This document shows positions 1 to 7,435 of a stretch of DNA of 39,391 nt, one piece after another. The notes beneath the pieces were generated by a model. It was not told the origin of the DNA, did no database searches, and worked only from the letters and a program-made list of their open reading frames with translations. The number at the start of each line of letters is the position of its first letter. Position 1 is the stretch's first letter. Source of the stretch: UBA1258 sp963643225 (GTDB lineage Bacteria > Bacillota > Clostridia > Lachnospirales > Lachnospiraceae); NCBI GenBank assembly GCA_963643225.1, contig CAVIIX010000018.1:1-39391 (forward strand). Reading direction: 5' to 3'. Position numbers and translations under genes: made by a program.

Positions 1-60
1 GTTACTACGACTGGGCAGTTACAAGCCCACTACCTTTAGGTGGTGGGTAGTTGACTTGTC
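1..60 (+). mobile_element. Right-end fragment of an IS200/IS605 (TnpB-type) element
   Basis: The window opens in non-coding DNA with a GC-rich hairpin: CCCACTACC (26-34), loop TTTA, GGTGGTGGG (39-47), nine base pairs with one T-G wobble, followed by TAGTTGAC. A short hairpin of this kind, preceded by a phrase like CTGGGCAGTTACAAG, is what I recall at the right end of many clostridial IS200/IS605 elements carrying tnpB, where the same stretch is the 3' part of the omega (guide) RNA. The transposase or tnpB gene would lie left of the window and is not visible, so only the end is called. The exact right boundary cannot be set; it probably lies between about 50 and 60. An unrelated terminator is the alternative, but no T-tract follows. 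Confidence 0.5.
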
Positions 61-151
61 ACTGGTTATGGAAGGCGCGAGACAGACGCGAACACAATTC
101 CCGCATAGCTGTTGCAAGGCCAAATATGAGGGACGGTACAAGGGGAAGATC

Positions 152-580
152 ATGGATGATACTAGGGAATTAAAGCCCGGAGCGGGTAAGGTTGCGTTAC
201 TTGTTGAAGATAATGAGATAAACGCTGAAATTGCTATGCTTCAGTTGAAAAACATGGGCTTTGAGGTTGAGTGGGTAGCTAACGGTGCGCGGGCCGTTGA
301 AAATTTCGGAAGCAGCGAAAATTACCACTATAGCCTCGTTATTATGGATATTATGATGCCGGTTATGGATGGCTTGGAAGCTACCTGCATCATAAGAAAG
401 CTTGGAAGAGAGGATGCGGCAACGGTTCCGATTGTGGCAATTACCGCCAATGCTTTTCCTGAAGACAAGAAGGCTTCTTTTGAAAACGGTGTCACGTGCT
501 TTATCACAAAGCCCTACAGCCGCAAGCAGCTTCAGGAAGTTATAGAGAGCCTTTTTATGGAAGGTGGTAAAGCACAATAA
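152..580 (+). CDS. Stand-alone response-regulator receiver (CheY-like) protein
   Basis: This 142-residue protein is a single receiver domain with nothing after it. The acidic cluster is in VEDNEIN (residues 19-25), the phospho-acceptor is Asp66 in VIMDIMMP, the switch Thr98 is in AITAN, and the conserved Lys120 is in FITKPYS. The sequence style (DNEIN, MMPVMDGLEA) is that of receivers found in hybrid sensor kinases. The start at ATG 152 is preferred because AAGGGGA lies 5-11 bases upstream; an in-frame TTG at 56 would extend it into DNA that looks like transposon end. There is no output domain, so it would act by protein contact, or it may be the tail of a hybrid kinase separated from its front part by the insertion at the left edge. 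A terminator follows at once. Confidence 0.8.
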   Translation: MDDTRELKPGAGKVALLVEDNEINAEIAMLQLKNMGFEVEWVANGARAVENFGSSENYHYSLVIMDIMMPVMDGLEATCIIRKLGREDAATVPIVAITANAFPEDKKASFENGVTCFITKPYSRKQLQEVIESLFMEGGKAQ

Positions 581-586
581 AATTTT

Positions 587-617
587 AAGGATACCCATGC
601 CGGTATCCTTATTTTTT
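587..617 (+). terminator. Intrinsic terminator after the receiver gene
   Basis: AAGGATACC (587-595) pairs perfectly with GGTATCCTT (602-610) across a six-base loop, followed by ATTTTTT. It separates the receiver gene from the ABC exporter gene. Confidence 0.85.
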
Positions 618-637
618 AAAGGATTTGAATTCAGCAT

Positions 638-2422
638 ATGAAGCAAAAAGAAAAAGATGAAACGAGAACAAGAGAATATCCAACGCGTGAGCTTTTGACC
701 CGTTTCTGGCCTTATTTATCTAAATATAAGGGAATCCTTTTTATGGATTTATTCTGTGCGGCACTGACCTCGGTATGCGATCTTGTGCTGCCTATGATAA
801 TGCGTTACATTACAAATGTAGGGCTTTTAGACAGGGCAGGTCTTTCTTTGGCTGTAATAGCAAAGCTTGGTGTATTGTATTTATCCCTAAGAATTGTAGA
901 CTGCGTGGCCGGGTATTATATGGCAAATGTAGGACACGTAATGGGTACTCACATTGAAACCGATATGCGAAGAGATGCCTACGCCCATTTACAGAGACTT
1001 TCAGACACCTATTTTAACAACACTAAAATTGGTCAGATAATGGGCCGTATCACTAACGACTTATTCGATGTAACGGAATTTGCCCACCACTGTCCGGAGG
1101 AAGTGTTTATCGCAATTTTAAAAATCGTTATTTCCTTTACGATTCTTGCAAATATTAATATCTGGCTTACGGTTATAATTTTTATTTTCGTGCCGGTTAT
1201 GCTGATTACATGCATTAATATAAATTCACGCCTCCGCCGCCTTCAGAGGCGCCAGCGTGTGCAGATAGGCGAAATAAACGCAACTATCGAGGATTCCCTT
1301 TTGGGTCACAGAGTGGTAAAGGCCTTTACAAACGAGGCAATAGAGGAAGAAAAATTTGCAAATGCCAATGAGAAATATTTTTCGCTAAAGAAAAAATATT
1401 ATGCGCTTATGGCCTGGTTTCATACCAGCATAAAAATTTTTGACGCCATTATGTATGTGACAACGGTAGTGGTGGGAAGCATTTTTATGTATTACGGCAA
1501 AATTGAGCCGGGTGACCTTGTGGCATATTTACTCTACGTAAATACTTTAATTGCCACTATCCGTAAAATCGTTGATTTTTTTGAACAGTTTCAAAGAGGA
1601 ATTACAGGTATCGACAGATTTTTACAGATAATGGATGCTGACATCGAAATATTTGACGAGCCAGGTGCTGTTGATTTAATAAATCCTAAGGGCGATATAG
1701 TGTTTAAGGATGTTTCTTTTGAATATCCGGACGACCATAACGAGGTATTCAATAATTTAAATTTACATATAGATGCAGGCGAGAAGGTTGCCTTTGTGGG
1801 GCCTTCGGGAGGCGGCAAAACAACACTTTGTAATCTGATTCCGAGATTTTATGACATTACGGAGGGTATTATTACTTTAGACGGTAAGGATATAAAAGCC
1901 TATACCTTAAAGTCTCTTCGAAAAAGCATTGGTATGGTGCAGCAGGATGTTTATTTATTCAGCGGCACCGTGTCTGACAATATAGTATACGGACGTCCAG
2001 AAGCCTCAAGGGAAGAAGTGATTGAGGCTGCAAAAAGGGCAGGGGCCCATGAATTTATTTCAGAGCTTAAAAACGGGTACGATACCTACATAGGAGAGCG
2101 AGGCGTTAAGCTTTCAGGGGGACAGAAGCAGCGTATATCCATTGCAAGGGTATTTTTAAAGAACCCACCAATTATTATTTTGGATGAAGCTACAAGCGCT
2201 CTTGATAATGAAAGCGAATATGTAGTGGCAAAATCCCTTGAAGAGCTTTCAAAAGGGCGTACCACCTTAACCGTTGCCCACAGACTCTCCACCATCAGAA
2301 ATTCAGACCGCATCATGGTGCTGACAGAAGACGGAATTGTGGAAGAGGGCAATCACGAAGAATTAATTAACCAACAGGGTGTTTATTATAAATTCTATGA
2401 AATGGCAAACAAACTAAAGTAG
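638..2422 (+). CDS. ABC exporter, fused membrane and ATPase half-transporter
   Basis: This 594-residue protein has the type I exporter layout: an N-terminal membrane domain (hydrophobic helices between about residues 32 and 320, with an EIN-AT-EDSLLGHRVVKAF coupling segment near 212-230) and a C-terminal ATPase. The ATPase shows Walker A GPSGGGKT (388-395), Q-loop MVQQD (434-438), signature LSGGQ (492-496), Walker B IIILDE (512-517) and H-loop His548. It resembles the BmrA/MsbA/YfiB-YfiC group and probably works as a homodimer in the membrane, since no partner half-transporter is nearby. The substrate (drug, lipid or peptide) cannot be told from sequence. The ribosome site is weak: AAAGGA at 618-623 is 14 bases from the ATG. 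It heads a closely spaced run reaching to 7240. Confidence 0.93.
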   Translation: MKQKEKDETRTREYPTRELLTRFWPYLSKYKGILFMDLFCAALTSVCDLVLPMIMRYITNVGLLDRAGLSLAVIAKLGVLYLSLRIVDCVAGYYMANVGHVMGTHIETDMRRDAYAHLQRLSDTYFNNTKIGQIMGRITNDLFDVTEFAHHCPEEVFIAILKIVISFTILANINIWLTVIIFIFVPVMLITCININSRLRRLQRRQRVQIGEINATIEDSLLGHRVVKAFTNEAIEEEKFANANEKYFSLKKKYYALMAWFHTSIKIFDAIMYVTTVVVGSIFMYYGKIEPGDLVAYLLYVNTLIATIRKIVDFFEQFQRGITGIDRFLQIMDADIEIFDEPGAVDLINPKGDIVFKDVSFEYPDDHNEVFNNLNLHIDAGEKVAFVGPSGGGKTTLCNLIPRFYDITEGIITLDGKDIKAYTLKSLRKSIGMVQQDVYLFSGTVSDNIVYGRPEASREEVIEAAKRAGAHEFISELKNGYDTYIGERGVKLSGGQKQRISIARVFLKNPPIIILDEATSALDNESEYVVAKSLEELSKGRTTLTVAHRLSTIRNSDRIMVLTEDGIVEEGNHEELINQQGVYYKFYEMANKLK

Positions 2423-2433
2423 GAGGACATTGT

Positions 2434-4077
2434 ATGATTCTTCAATTTGTAGGTGCCGACCATCAGGTAACAGGCTCAGCCCATTACGTTGAGGCCTGCG
2501 GCAAGAGATTTGTAGTGGACTATGGTATGGAGCAGGGCAGTAACCCTTATGAAAGCAAAGGACTTCCCTGCAATGAAGCAGACCTTGACTTTGTGCTTTT
2601 AACACATGCACATGTAGACCACTCGGGCATGCTTCCTTATCTTTACGCAAAGGGCTTCAGAGGTCAGATTTATACAACCGTTGCAACGGCCGATCTGTGC
2701 GCTATCATGTTAAGAGACTGTGCACATATCCAGATGCAGGAGGCTGAATGGAAATCACGTAAAAAGAAACGTGGTGCAAGTATTGAAGAGGATACAGAGC
2801 CTATCTACAATATGGAGGATGCAGACGGGGCAATTAAGAGACTCGTGCCCTGTAAATACGGAGAAATAATAGAGCTTTCAGAGGGCATAAGGGTGCGCTT
2901 TACAGACATCGGCCACCTTCTTGGCTCTTCAAGCATAGAAGTTTTCCTAAGCGAAAACGGCGTTCACAAAAAGATAGTATTTTCAGGAGATATAGGTAAC
3001 AAAAACCAGCCCCTTATCAAGGACCCTGCCTACACCAAGGATGCAGATTTTGTAGTAATGGAATCCACCTACGGCGACAGACTTCATGAAAAGGCAAAGG
3101 TTAATTCCTTAACAGACCTTGCTCAGATTATACAGGAGACCTTAGACGGCGGCGGTAATCTCGTTATTCCTTCTTTTGCAGTGGGACGTACCCAGGAAAT
3201 TTTATATTTTATACGTCAGATTAAGGAGCAGGGTCTTGTAAAATACCATGATTTTCCGGTTTATATGGACTCCCCTCTTGCGGTGGATGCAACGGAAATT
3301 TTCCAAAAGAACATTTACGAATGCTTTGACGATGAGGCACTGGCTTTAGCAAAAGAATGCAAAAATCCCTTAACCTTCCCTGGTCTTAACCTTGCAATTA
3401 CAAGCGAAGAATCAAAGGCAATTAACTTTGATGAAGAGCCTAAGGTTATAATTTCTGCTTCCGGTATGTGTGAAGCGGGCCGTATAAGACATCATTTAAA
3501 GCACAATTTATGGCGTCCTGAATGTACGATTCTTTTCGTGGGCTATCAGGCAAACGGCACGCTTGGACGAGCCTTGATAGACGGCGCCACTAGGGTTAAA
3601 TTATTCGGTGAAGAAATTTCCGTGAAAGCTGCAATCTGTCAGCTTCCAGGGCTTTCCGGACACGCCGACAAGGACGGGCTTGCGGACTGGCTTTCGCATT
3701 TTGAAAAAAAGCCAAAGCAGGTATTTGTGGTGCATGGTGACGACATGGCCTGTGAAGCCTTTTCCGAATATGTAAATAAAGAAATGAAAATTCCTGCCTA
3801 CGCTCCTTTTTCGGGAACGGTTTACGATCTTGCAAAGGAAGAATTTGTACATACGGAGGCAGGCTCAAGGAAAAAGAAAAAGGTATACATTGTATCCGAT
3901 GCCTTTGCCCGTCTCCTTGCTGCAGGACAGCGCTTAATGGCGGTTATTAAGAAAAACGAAGGACATGCCAATAAGGACCTTGCGAAATTCACAAGCCAGA
4001 TAAATTCACTTGCGGATAAGTGGGATCCTGATGCAGATCCCATTATAGAGAAGTCTAAAAGGGGCAAAAGAAAATAA
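2434..4077 (+). CDS. Metallo-beta-lactamase/beta-CASP RNA-processing exonuclease-like protein
   Basis: A 547-residue protein of the beta-CASP branch of the metallo-beta-lactamase fold, the branch that includes CPSF-73, RNase J and bacterial Ysh1-like nucleases. The zinc motif THAHVDHSG is at residues 57-65, further metal ligands lie in DIGHLLGSS and FSGDIGN, and the beta-CASP region has SFAVGRTQEILYFI and a late VVHGD histidine. It lacks the extended C-terminal domain of RNase J and ends in a basic KKSKRGKRK-like tail that may bind nucleic acid. Expected role: zinc-dependent RNA cleavage in the cytoplasm; the actual substrate is unknown. AGGAGG lies just ahead of the ATG, and the gene sits 11 bases behind the ABC gene. 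Confidence 0.88.
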   Translation: MILQFVGADHQVTGSAHYVEACGKRFVVDYGMEQGSNPYESKGLPCNEADLDFVLLTHAHVDHSGMLPYLYAKGFRGQIYTTVATADLCAIMLRDCAHIQMQEAEWKSRKKKRGASIEEDTEPIYNMEDADGAIKRLVPCKYGEIIELSEGIRVRFTDIGHLLGSSSIEVFLSENGVHKKIVFSGDIGNKNQPLIKDPAYTKDADFVVMESTYGDRLHEKAKVNSLTDLAQIIQETLDGGGNLVIPSFAVGRTQEILYFIRQIKEQGLVKYHDFPVYMDSPLAVDATEIFQKNIYECFDDEALALAKECKNPLTFPGLNLAITSEESKAINFDEEPKVIISASGMCEAGRIRHHLKHNLWRPECTILFVGYQANGTLGRALIDGATRVKLFGEEISVKAAICQLPGLSGHADKDGLADWLSHFEKKPKQVFVVHGDDMACEAFSEYVNKEMKIPAYAPFSGTVYDLAKEEFVHTEAGSRKKKKVYIVSDAFARLLAAGQRLMAVIKKNEGHANKDLAKFTSQINSLADKWDPDADPIIEKSKRGKRK

Positions 4078-4093
4078 TTTAAGGAGATAGAAG

Positions 4094-4942
4094 ATGAGCT
4101 TAGCAGATGTTACTTTTATTAATATGTGTAAGGACATTCTTAAAAACGGCACCAGCACTGAGGGAGAAGCCGTCCGTCCGCACTGGCCAGACGGAACCCC
4201 CGCCTACACCATAAAAAAATTCGGTGTTGTAAACAGATATGATTTAAGAAAAGAATTTCCTATTCTTACTTTAAGAAAAACCGCTTTAAAGAGCGCTACC
4301 GATGAAATGCTTTGGATATGGCAGCAAAAGTCCAACAACGTACATGACCTTCATTCCCACATTTGGGATGAGTGGGCCGATGAAGATGGCTCCATCGGTA
4401 AGGCCTACGGATATCAGATGGGCGTAAAGCATCAGTATAAGGAAGGCATGATGGATCAGGTAGACAGAGTTATTTATGATTTAAAGCATACCCCCTTCAG
4501 CCGCAGAATCCTTACTAATATTTATGTGCATGAGGATTTGCATGAAATGAATTTATACCCCTGCGCCTATTCCATGACCTTTAACGTAACCCAGCGCCCA
4601 GGTGAAGATAAGCTTACGCTAAATGCCATTTTAAACCAGAGGTCTCAGGATGTGCTGGCGGCCAATAACTGGAATGTAGTGCAGTATTCGGTTTTGATCC
4701 ACATGCTGGCGCAGGTATGTGATATGAATGTAGGGGAATTTGTGCATGTAATTGCGGACGCCCACATTTATGACCGCCACCTTGAGGCCATTAAGGAGCT
4801 TATTTCAAGAGAACCCTTACCGGCACCGAAATTTCATTTAAATCCTGACATTAAGGATTTCTATGAATTTACCAGAAACGATGTAAGCCTAGAGGGCTAT
4901 GAAACCCACGAGCAGATTAAGGACATTGAGGTAGCCATTTAA
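4094..4942 (+). CDS. thyA: Thymidylate synthase
   Basis: ThyA converts dUMP to dTMP with methylene-tetrahydrofolate, producing dihydrofolate. The 282-residue product contains the substrate segment FSRRILTN, the catalytic cysteine Cys157 in LYPCAYS, the NQRSQD motif and NNWNVVQYSVLIHMLAQ, then the conserved DAHIYDRH near the end. The wording of the active site (PCAYS, not PCH) and the length resemble the B. subtilis/phi3T-type ThyA rather than the E. coli type. AAGGAGA precedes the ATG. The stop codon overlaps the next gene's ATG by one base (TAATG), so the DHFR-like gene that follows is very likely translationally coupled, as expected for the dTMP cycle. Confidence 0.95.
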   Translation: MSLADVTFINMCKDILKNGTSTEGEAVRPHWPDGTPAYTIKKFGVVNRYDLRKEFPILTLRKTALKSATDEMLWIWQQKSNNVHDLHSHIWDEWADEDGSIGKAYGYQMGVKHQYKEGMMDQVDRVIYDLKHTPFSRRILTNIYVHEDLHEMNLYPCAYSMTFNVTQRPGEDKLTLNAILNQRSQDVLAANNWNVVQYSVLIHMLAQVCDMNVGEFVHVIADAHIYDRHLEAIKELISREPLPAPKFHLNPDIKDFYEFTRNDVSLEGYETHEQIKDIEVAI

Positions 4943-5448
4943 TGAAGGCATATGTAACTGTTGATGAAAACTGGGGCTTTTCCTACAGGGATAAGCCCCT
5001 TGTATCAATTCCTGCCGAAGAAAAATCCCGCACAATGGAAACCGCAGGGAAGGTAATAGTTTACGGCATAAAATACATTCCGAATTTACCCGGAAAGCAG
5101 CCGGTGGCAGGATGCGTAAACGTAATTTATACGGAAGGGATAAAGCATAATTTTAAGCCTTCCGATAAAATTTTCTTTTGCGAAACAATAGAAGACGTAA
5201 GAAAGGCACTTGAAAAATTTTCCTCAGAGGATATAAATATTATAGATAACGAAAAGCTGTATAAGGAATTTCTGCCGATGATTGAAACGGTGCACGTTAC
5301 AAAAATTGACTATGCCTACAAGGCGGATGCCTTTTTTGAAAATCTTGATAAAAATCCCGATTTTAAAATCGTGCATGATTCGGATGAACAATACTGCTTT
5401 GATATTGTGTACAGCTTTCTTGAATACGAAAGAAGGAAAAAGACTTGA
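4942..5448 (+). CDS. folA: Divergent dihydrofolate reductase-like protein
   Basis: The product has 168 residues, the usual DHFR length. The N-terminus VTVDENWGFSYRDK matches the family start, IPAEEK sits where IPEDLK-like sequence carries the catalytic acid (Glu here), LPGK aligns with LPGR, LYKEFLPMIETVHVTKID aligns with the strand after the GG motif, and FDIVYSFLEYERR is a typical DHFR end. The position behind thyA fits a role in recycling dihydrofolate to tetrahydrofolate. Two landmarks are missing: the MGRKT(W/F)ES cofactor segment reads YGIKYIPNL, and the IGG dinucleotide motif reads IIDN. It may therefore be a reduced-activity enzyme or a degenerate homolog. The ATG overlaps the thyA stop. 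Confidence 0.7.
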   Translation: MKAYVTVDENWGFSYRDKPLVSIPAEEKSRTMETAGKVIVYGIKYIPNLPGKQPVAGCVNVIYTEGIKHNFKPSDKIFFCETIEDVRKALEKFSSEDINIIDNEKLYKEFLPMIETVHVTKIDYAYKADAFFENLDKNPDFKIVHDSDEQYCFDIVYSFLEYERRKKT

Positions 5449-6218
5449 CAGAAGAAGAAATACTTAAAAAATATCCCTATAAATACGAGACTCATATGCA
5501 CACCAGTGAAGGCAGTGCGTGTGGCCAGGTGGAAGGCGTAAAAATGGCAAGAGCCTATAAGGAAGCCGGCTACAAGGGTGTCATTATTACAGACCATAAC
5601 TGGGGCGGCAACACTGCCGTTGACAGATCGCTTCCCTGGGAGGAATGGATTGATACCTTCTTTAAGGGCTACGAGCATGCTAAAGAAGAAGGAGATAAAA
5701 TCGGTTTGGACGTATTTTTGGGTTATGAAGCAGGCTACGGCGGCCCGGAATTTTTAATATACGGCATCACCCCTTCACAAATGAAGGAGCATCCTGAAAT
5801 TAAGGAAGCTTCCATTCCGGAGCAGCTTAGGATTGTGAATGCTTTAGGAGGCATGGTAATTGAAGCTCATCCCTTCAGAGAGGCCTGGTACATTGAGACT
5901 GTCAGAATTTATGCAGATTACGTGGACGGCCTTGAAACTCTAAACGCTTCCCATTCAAACTGTCACGACGGAAGCCGGGCTAAGTGCATTTACGATGAAA
6001 AGGCTATAGCGCTTGCTAAAGACAGAAAATTACCAACAACCGCAGGAAGTGACCAGCATGATACCAATCTTTTTGGCGGCGGTATGTGTTTCCCTACACC
6101 TTTAACCTCCATACAGGACTTTATTGACAGGGTCAGAAATAAAGAAGACTACATTCTCACTAACGGACGACAGTATTTTACAAAAGAGGGCGACCTGTTA
6201 CTTACATGCAGAGAATAA
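5445..6218 (+). CDS. PHP-domain metal-dependent phosphoesterase
   Basis: A 257-residue PHP-fold protein. Metal-ligand motifs are visible in order: ETHMHTSEGS (His17, His19), TDHNWGG, GYEAGYG, IEAHPFRE and the terminal AGSDQHD. This family includes histidinol-phosphate phosphatases and small phosphoesterases; the substrate is not given by the sequence or by its neighbours. Translation appears to begin at a TTG that overlaps the previous stop codon as TTGA (5445-5448), a layout that suggests coupling by a terminating ribosome; AAGAAGGAAAAA lies just upstream. Its 3' end overlaps the next gene by 13 bases. Confidence 0.85.
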   Translation: MTEEEILKKYPYKYETHMHTSEGSACGQVEGVKMARAYKEAGYKGVIITDHNWGGNTAVDRSLPWEEWIDTFFKGYEHAKEEGDKIGLDVFLGYEAGYGGPEFLIYGITPSQMKEHPEIKEASIPEQLRIVNALGGMVIEAHPFREAWYIETVRIYADYVDGLETLNASHSNCHDGSRAKCIYDEKAIALAKDRKLPTTAGSDQHDTNLFGGGMCFPTPLTSIQDFIDRVRNKEDYILTNGRQYFTKEGDLLLTCRE

Positions 6219-7240
6219 AGAAAAATATAAACTTAATAATTTTCTTAATGCTTGTGACGTTTGGCTTAACCGGGTGCAGCTCTAAAAATTTTGTCATTAC
6301 CACTGGCTTTTCAAAGGACGAGCTTATGCGTATAAACGATAAATCCTGTTATCTTCCTGAAATGATGCTGTATCTTACGACGGTTCAAAACGAATATGAA
6401 GCAGTATACGGAAGTGATATCTGGAAACAGATGACAGACGAAGAATCCCTGGAAACAAAGGTTAAGGACATGGTGCTTGCAAAGATTGCCCAGGTAAAGG
6501 CCATGAACCTTATGGCAGAGTCCTACGGCCTTAAGCTTACGGAAATAGAAGAAGCTATAGTTTTTGATGCGTCACTTGATTTTTATTCTTCCTTAAATGA
6601 AAGGGAGTTAGAGCTTATAGGTGTCACAAAAGAGGATATTTACAATATTTATTGTGAATATGCACTTTCCAATAAAGTCTATGATTACGTGATAAAGGAC
6701 ATTAATCCTGAAATAAGCGATGATGAAGCCCGCACCATTACCGTTATGCAGATTTTAATTAAGACCTACAACTTTGACGGCGAGGGAAAGCGTGTTGATT
6801 ATTCTGACAGAGCCATGAATGAGGCTTTTAAAAAGGCTGAATTTATAAGAGAGCTTGCCCTTACAAGCGATTCCTCCTTTGAGGCTCTTGCTGCAAAATA
6901 TAACGAAGGGGATGAAGTGACTTATACCTTTGGCCGCGGCGAAATGGCTGAAAGCTTTGAAGAAGCTGCATTTTCTTTAGACAAGGATGAAATAAGCGAG
7001 GTTGTTAAAACCGAATACGGTTATCACATTATAAAGTGCGTAAGCGATTTTGATTTATTGGAGACGCAGAATAATAAAATTCTGATTTTGAATGAAAGAA
7101 GAGAAGAGGCCTTTGACAATACCTACGATGAATTTTTAAAGACTCTGACAAAGACATTAAATGAAGACCTTTACGAAAGGATTACAATGATTCACGACCC
7201 TGAGGTTACCACTAAGGATTTTTTTGAGGTGGGATTTTAG
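6206..7240 (+). CDS. PpiC-type peptidyl-prolyl isomerase lipoprotein (PrsA-like foldase)
   Basis: The 344-residue protein begins with a basic patch and a hydrophobic stretch ending in the lipobox LTGC (Cys24), so it should be a lipoprotein on the outer face of the membrane. After a helical N-terminal part, residues near 180-285 form a parvulin rotamase domain: ITVMQILIKTY, SFEALAAKYNEGDE, FGRGEM, SFEEAAFSL and TEYGYHIIKC. The role would be folding of exported proteins, like PrsA of Bacillus. It is the last gene of the run that starts at 638. The following palindrome may end its transcript. Confidence 0.88.
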   Translation: MQRIKKNINLIIFLMLVTFGLTGCSSKNFVITTGFSKDELMRINDKSCYLPEMMLYLTTVQNEYEAVYGSDIWKQMTDEESLETKVKDMVLAKIAQVKAMNLMAESYGLKLTEIEEAIVFDASLDFYSSLNERELELIGVTKEDIYNIYCEYALSNKVYDYVIKDINPEISDDEARTITVMQILIKTYNFDGEGKRVDYSDRAMNEAFKKAEFIRELALTSDSSFEALAAKYNEGDEVTYTFGRGEMAESFEEAAFSLDKDEISEVVKTEYGYHIIKCVSDFDLLETQNNKILILNERREEAFDNTYDEFLKTLTKTLNEDLYERITMIHDPEVTTKDFFEVGF

Positions 7241-7293
7241 AGAAATTTTATAAATGCAAAAAGCCAGTAAAATCAAGGGTTTCAAGACTTTTG

Positions 7294-7320
7294 TTAGCAC
7301 TCTTTTAAAAAGAGTGCTAA
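7294..7320 (+). promoter_or_regulatory. CIRCE operator (HrcA site) upstream of htpG
   Basis: The sequence is TTAGCACTC (7294-7302), nine bases, GAGTGCTAA (7312-7320), a perfect match to the CIRCE consensus bound by the heat-shock repressor HrcA. The nine-base centre is itself nearly self-complementary, so the site can also fold as a long hairpin followed by TTTTTT (7321-7326), which could end transcription from the preceding lipoprotein gene. It sits just upstream of the predicted htpG promoter. hrcA is not in the window. Confidence 0.95.
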
Positions 7321-7327
7321 TTTTTTG

Positions 7328-7356
7328 TTGACTTTGGATTTTTGTCGTCTTAAACT
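7328..7356 (+). promoter_or_regulatory. Predicted sigma-A promoter of htpG
   Basis: TTGACT (7328-7333), a 17-base spacer and TAAACT (7351-7356) fit the vegetative consensus. The -35 box lies eight bases downstream of the CIRCE element, so HrcA bound there would sit beside RNA polymerase. The transcript would have a leader of about 75 bases. Confidence 0.6.
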
Positions 7357-7435
7357 TTATTTTGTTAGGCAGGAAGTGATTTTTCTTTTGCAGAAAATGC
7401 ATACCTGCAGGTTAAAAAGAAAGAAGGCGTTTTAA

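Noticed and set aside
56..151. N-terminal extension of the receiver protein from TTG 56
   Set aside because: The added residues look non-globular, begin inside transposon-end-like DNA, and a good ribosome site exists for ATG 152.
5316..5678. 120-residue minus-strand open frame
   Set aside because: It lies across the DHFR-like and PHP genes, both of which have clear motifs in the + strand frames; no ribosome site.
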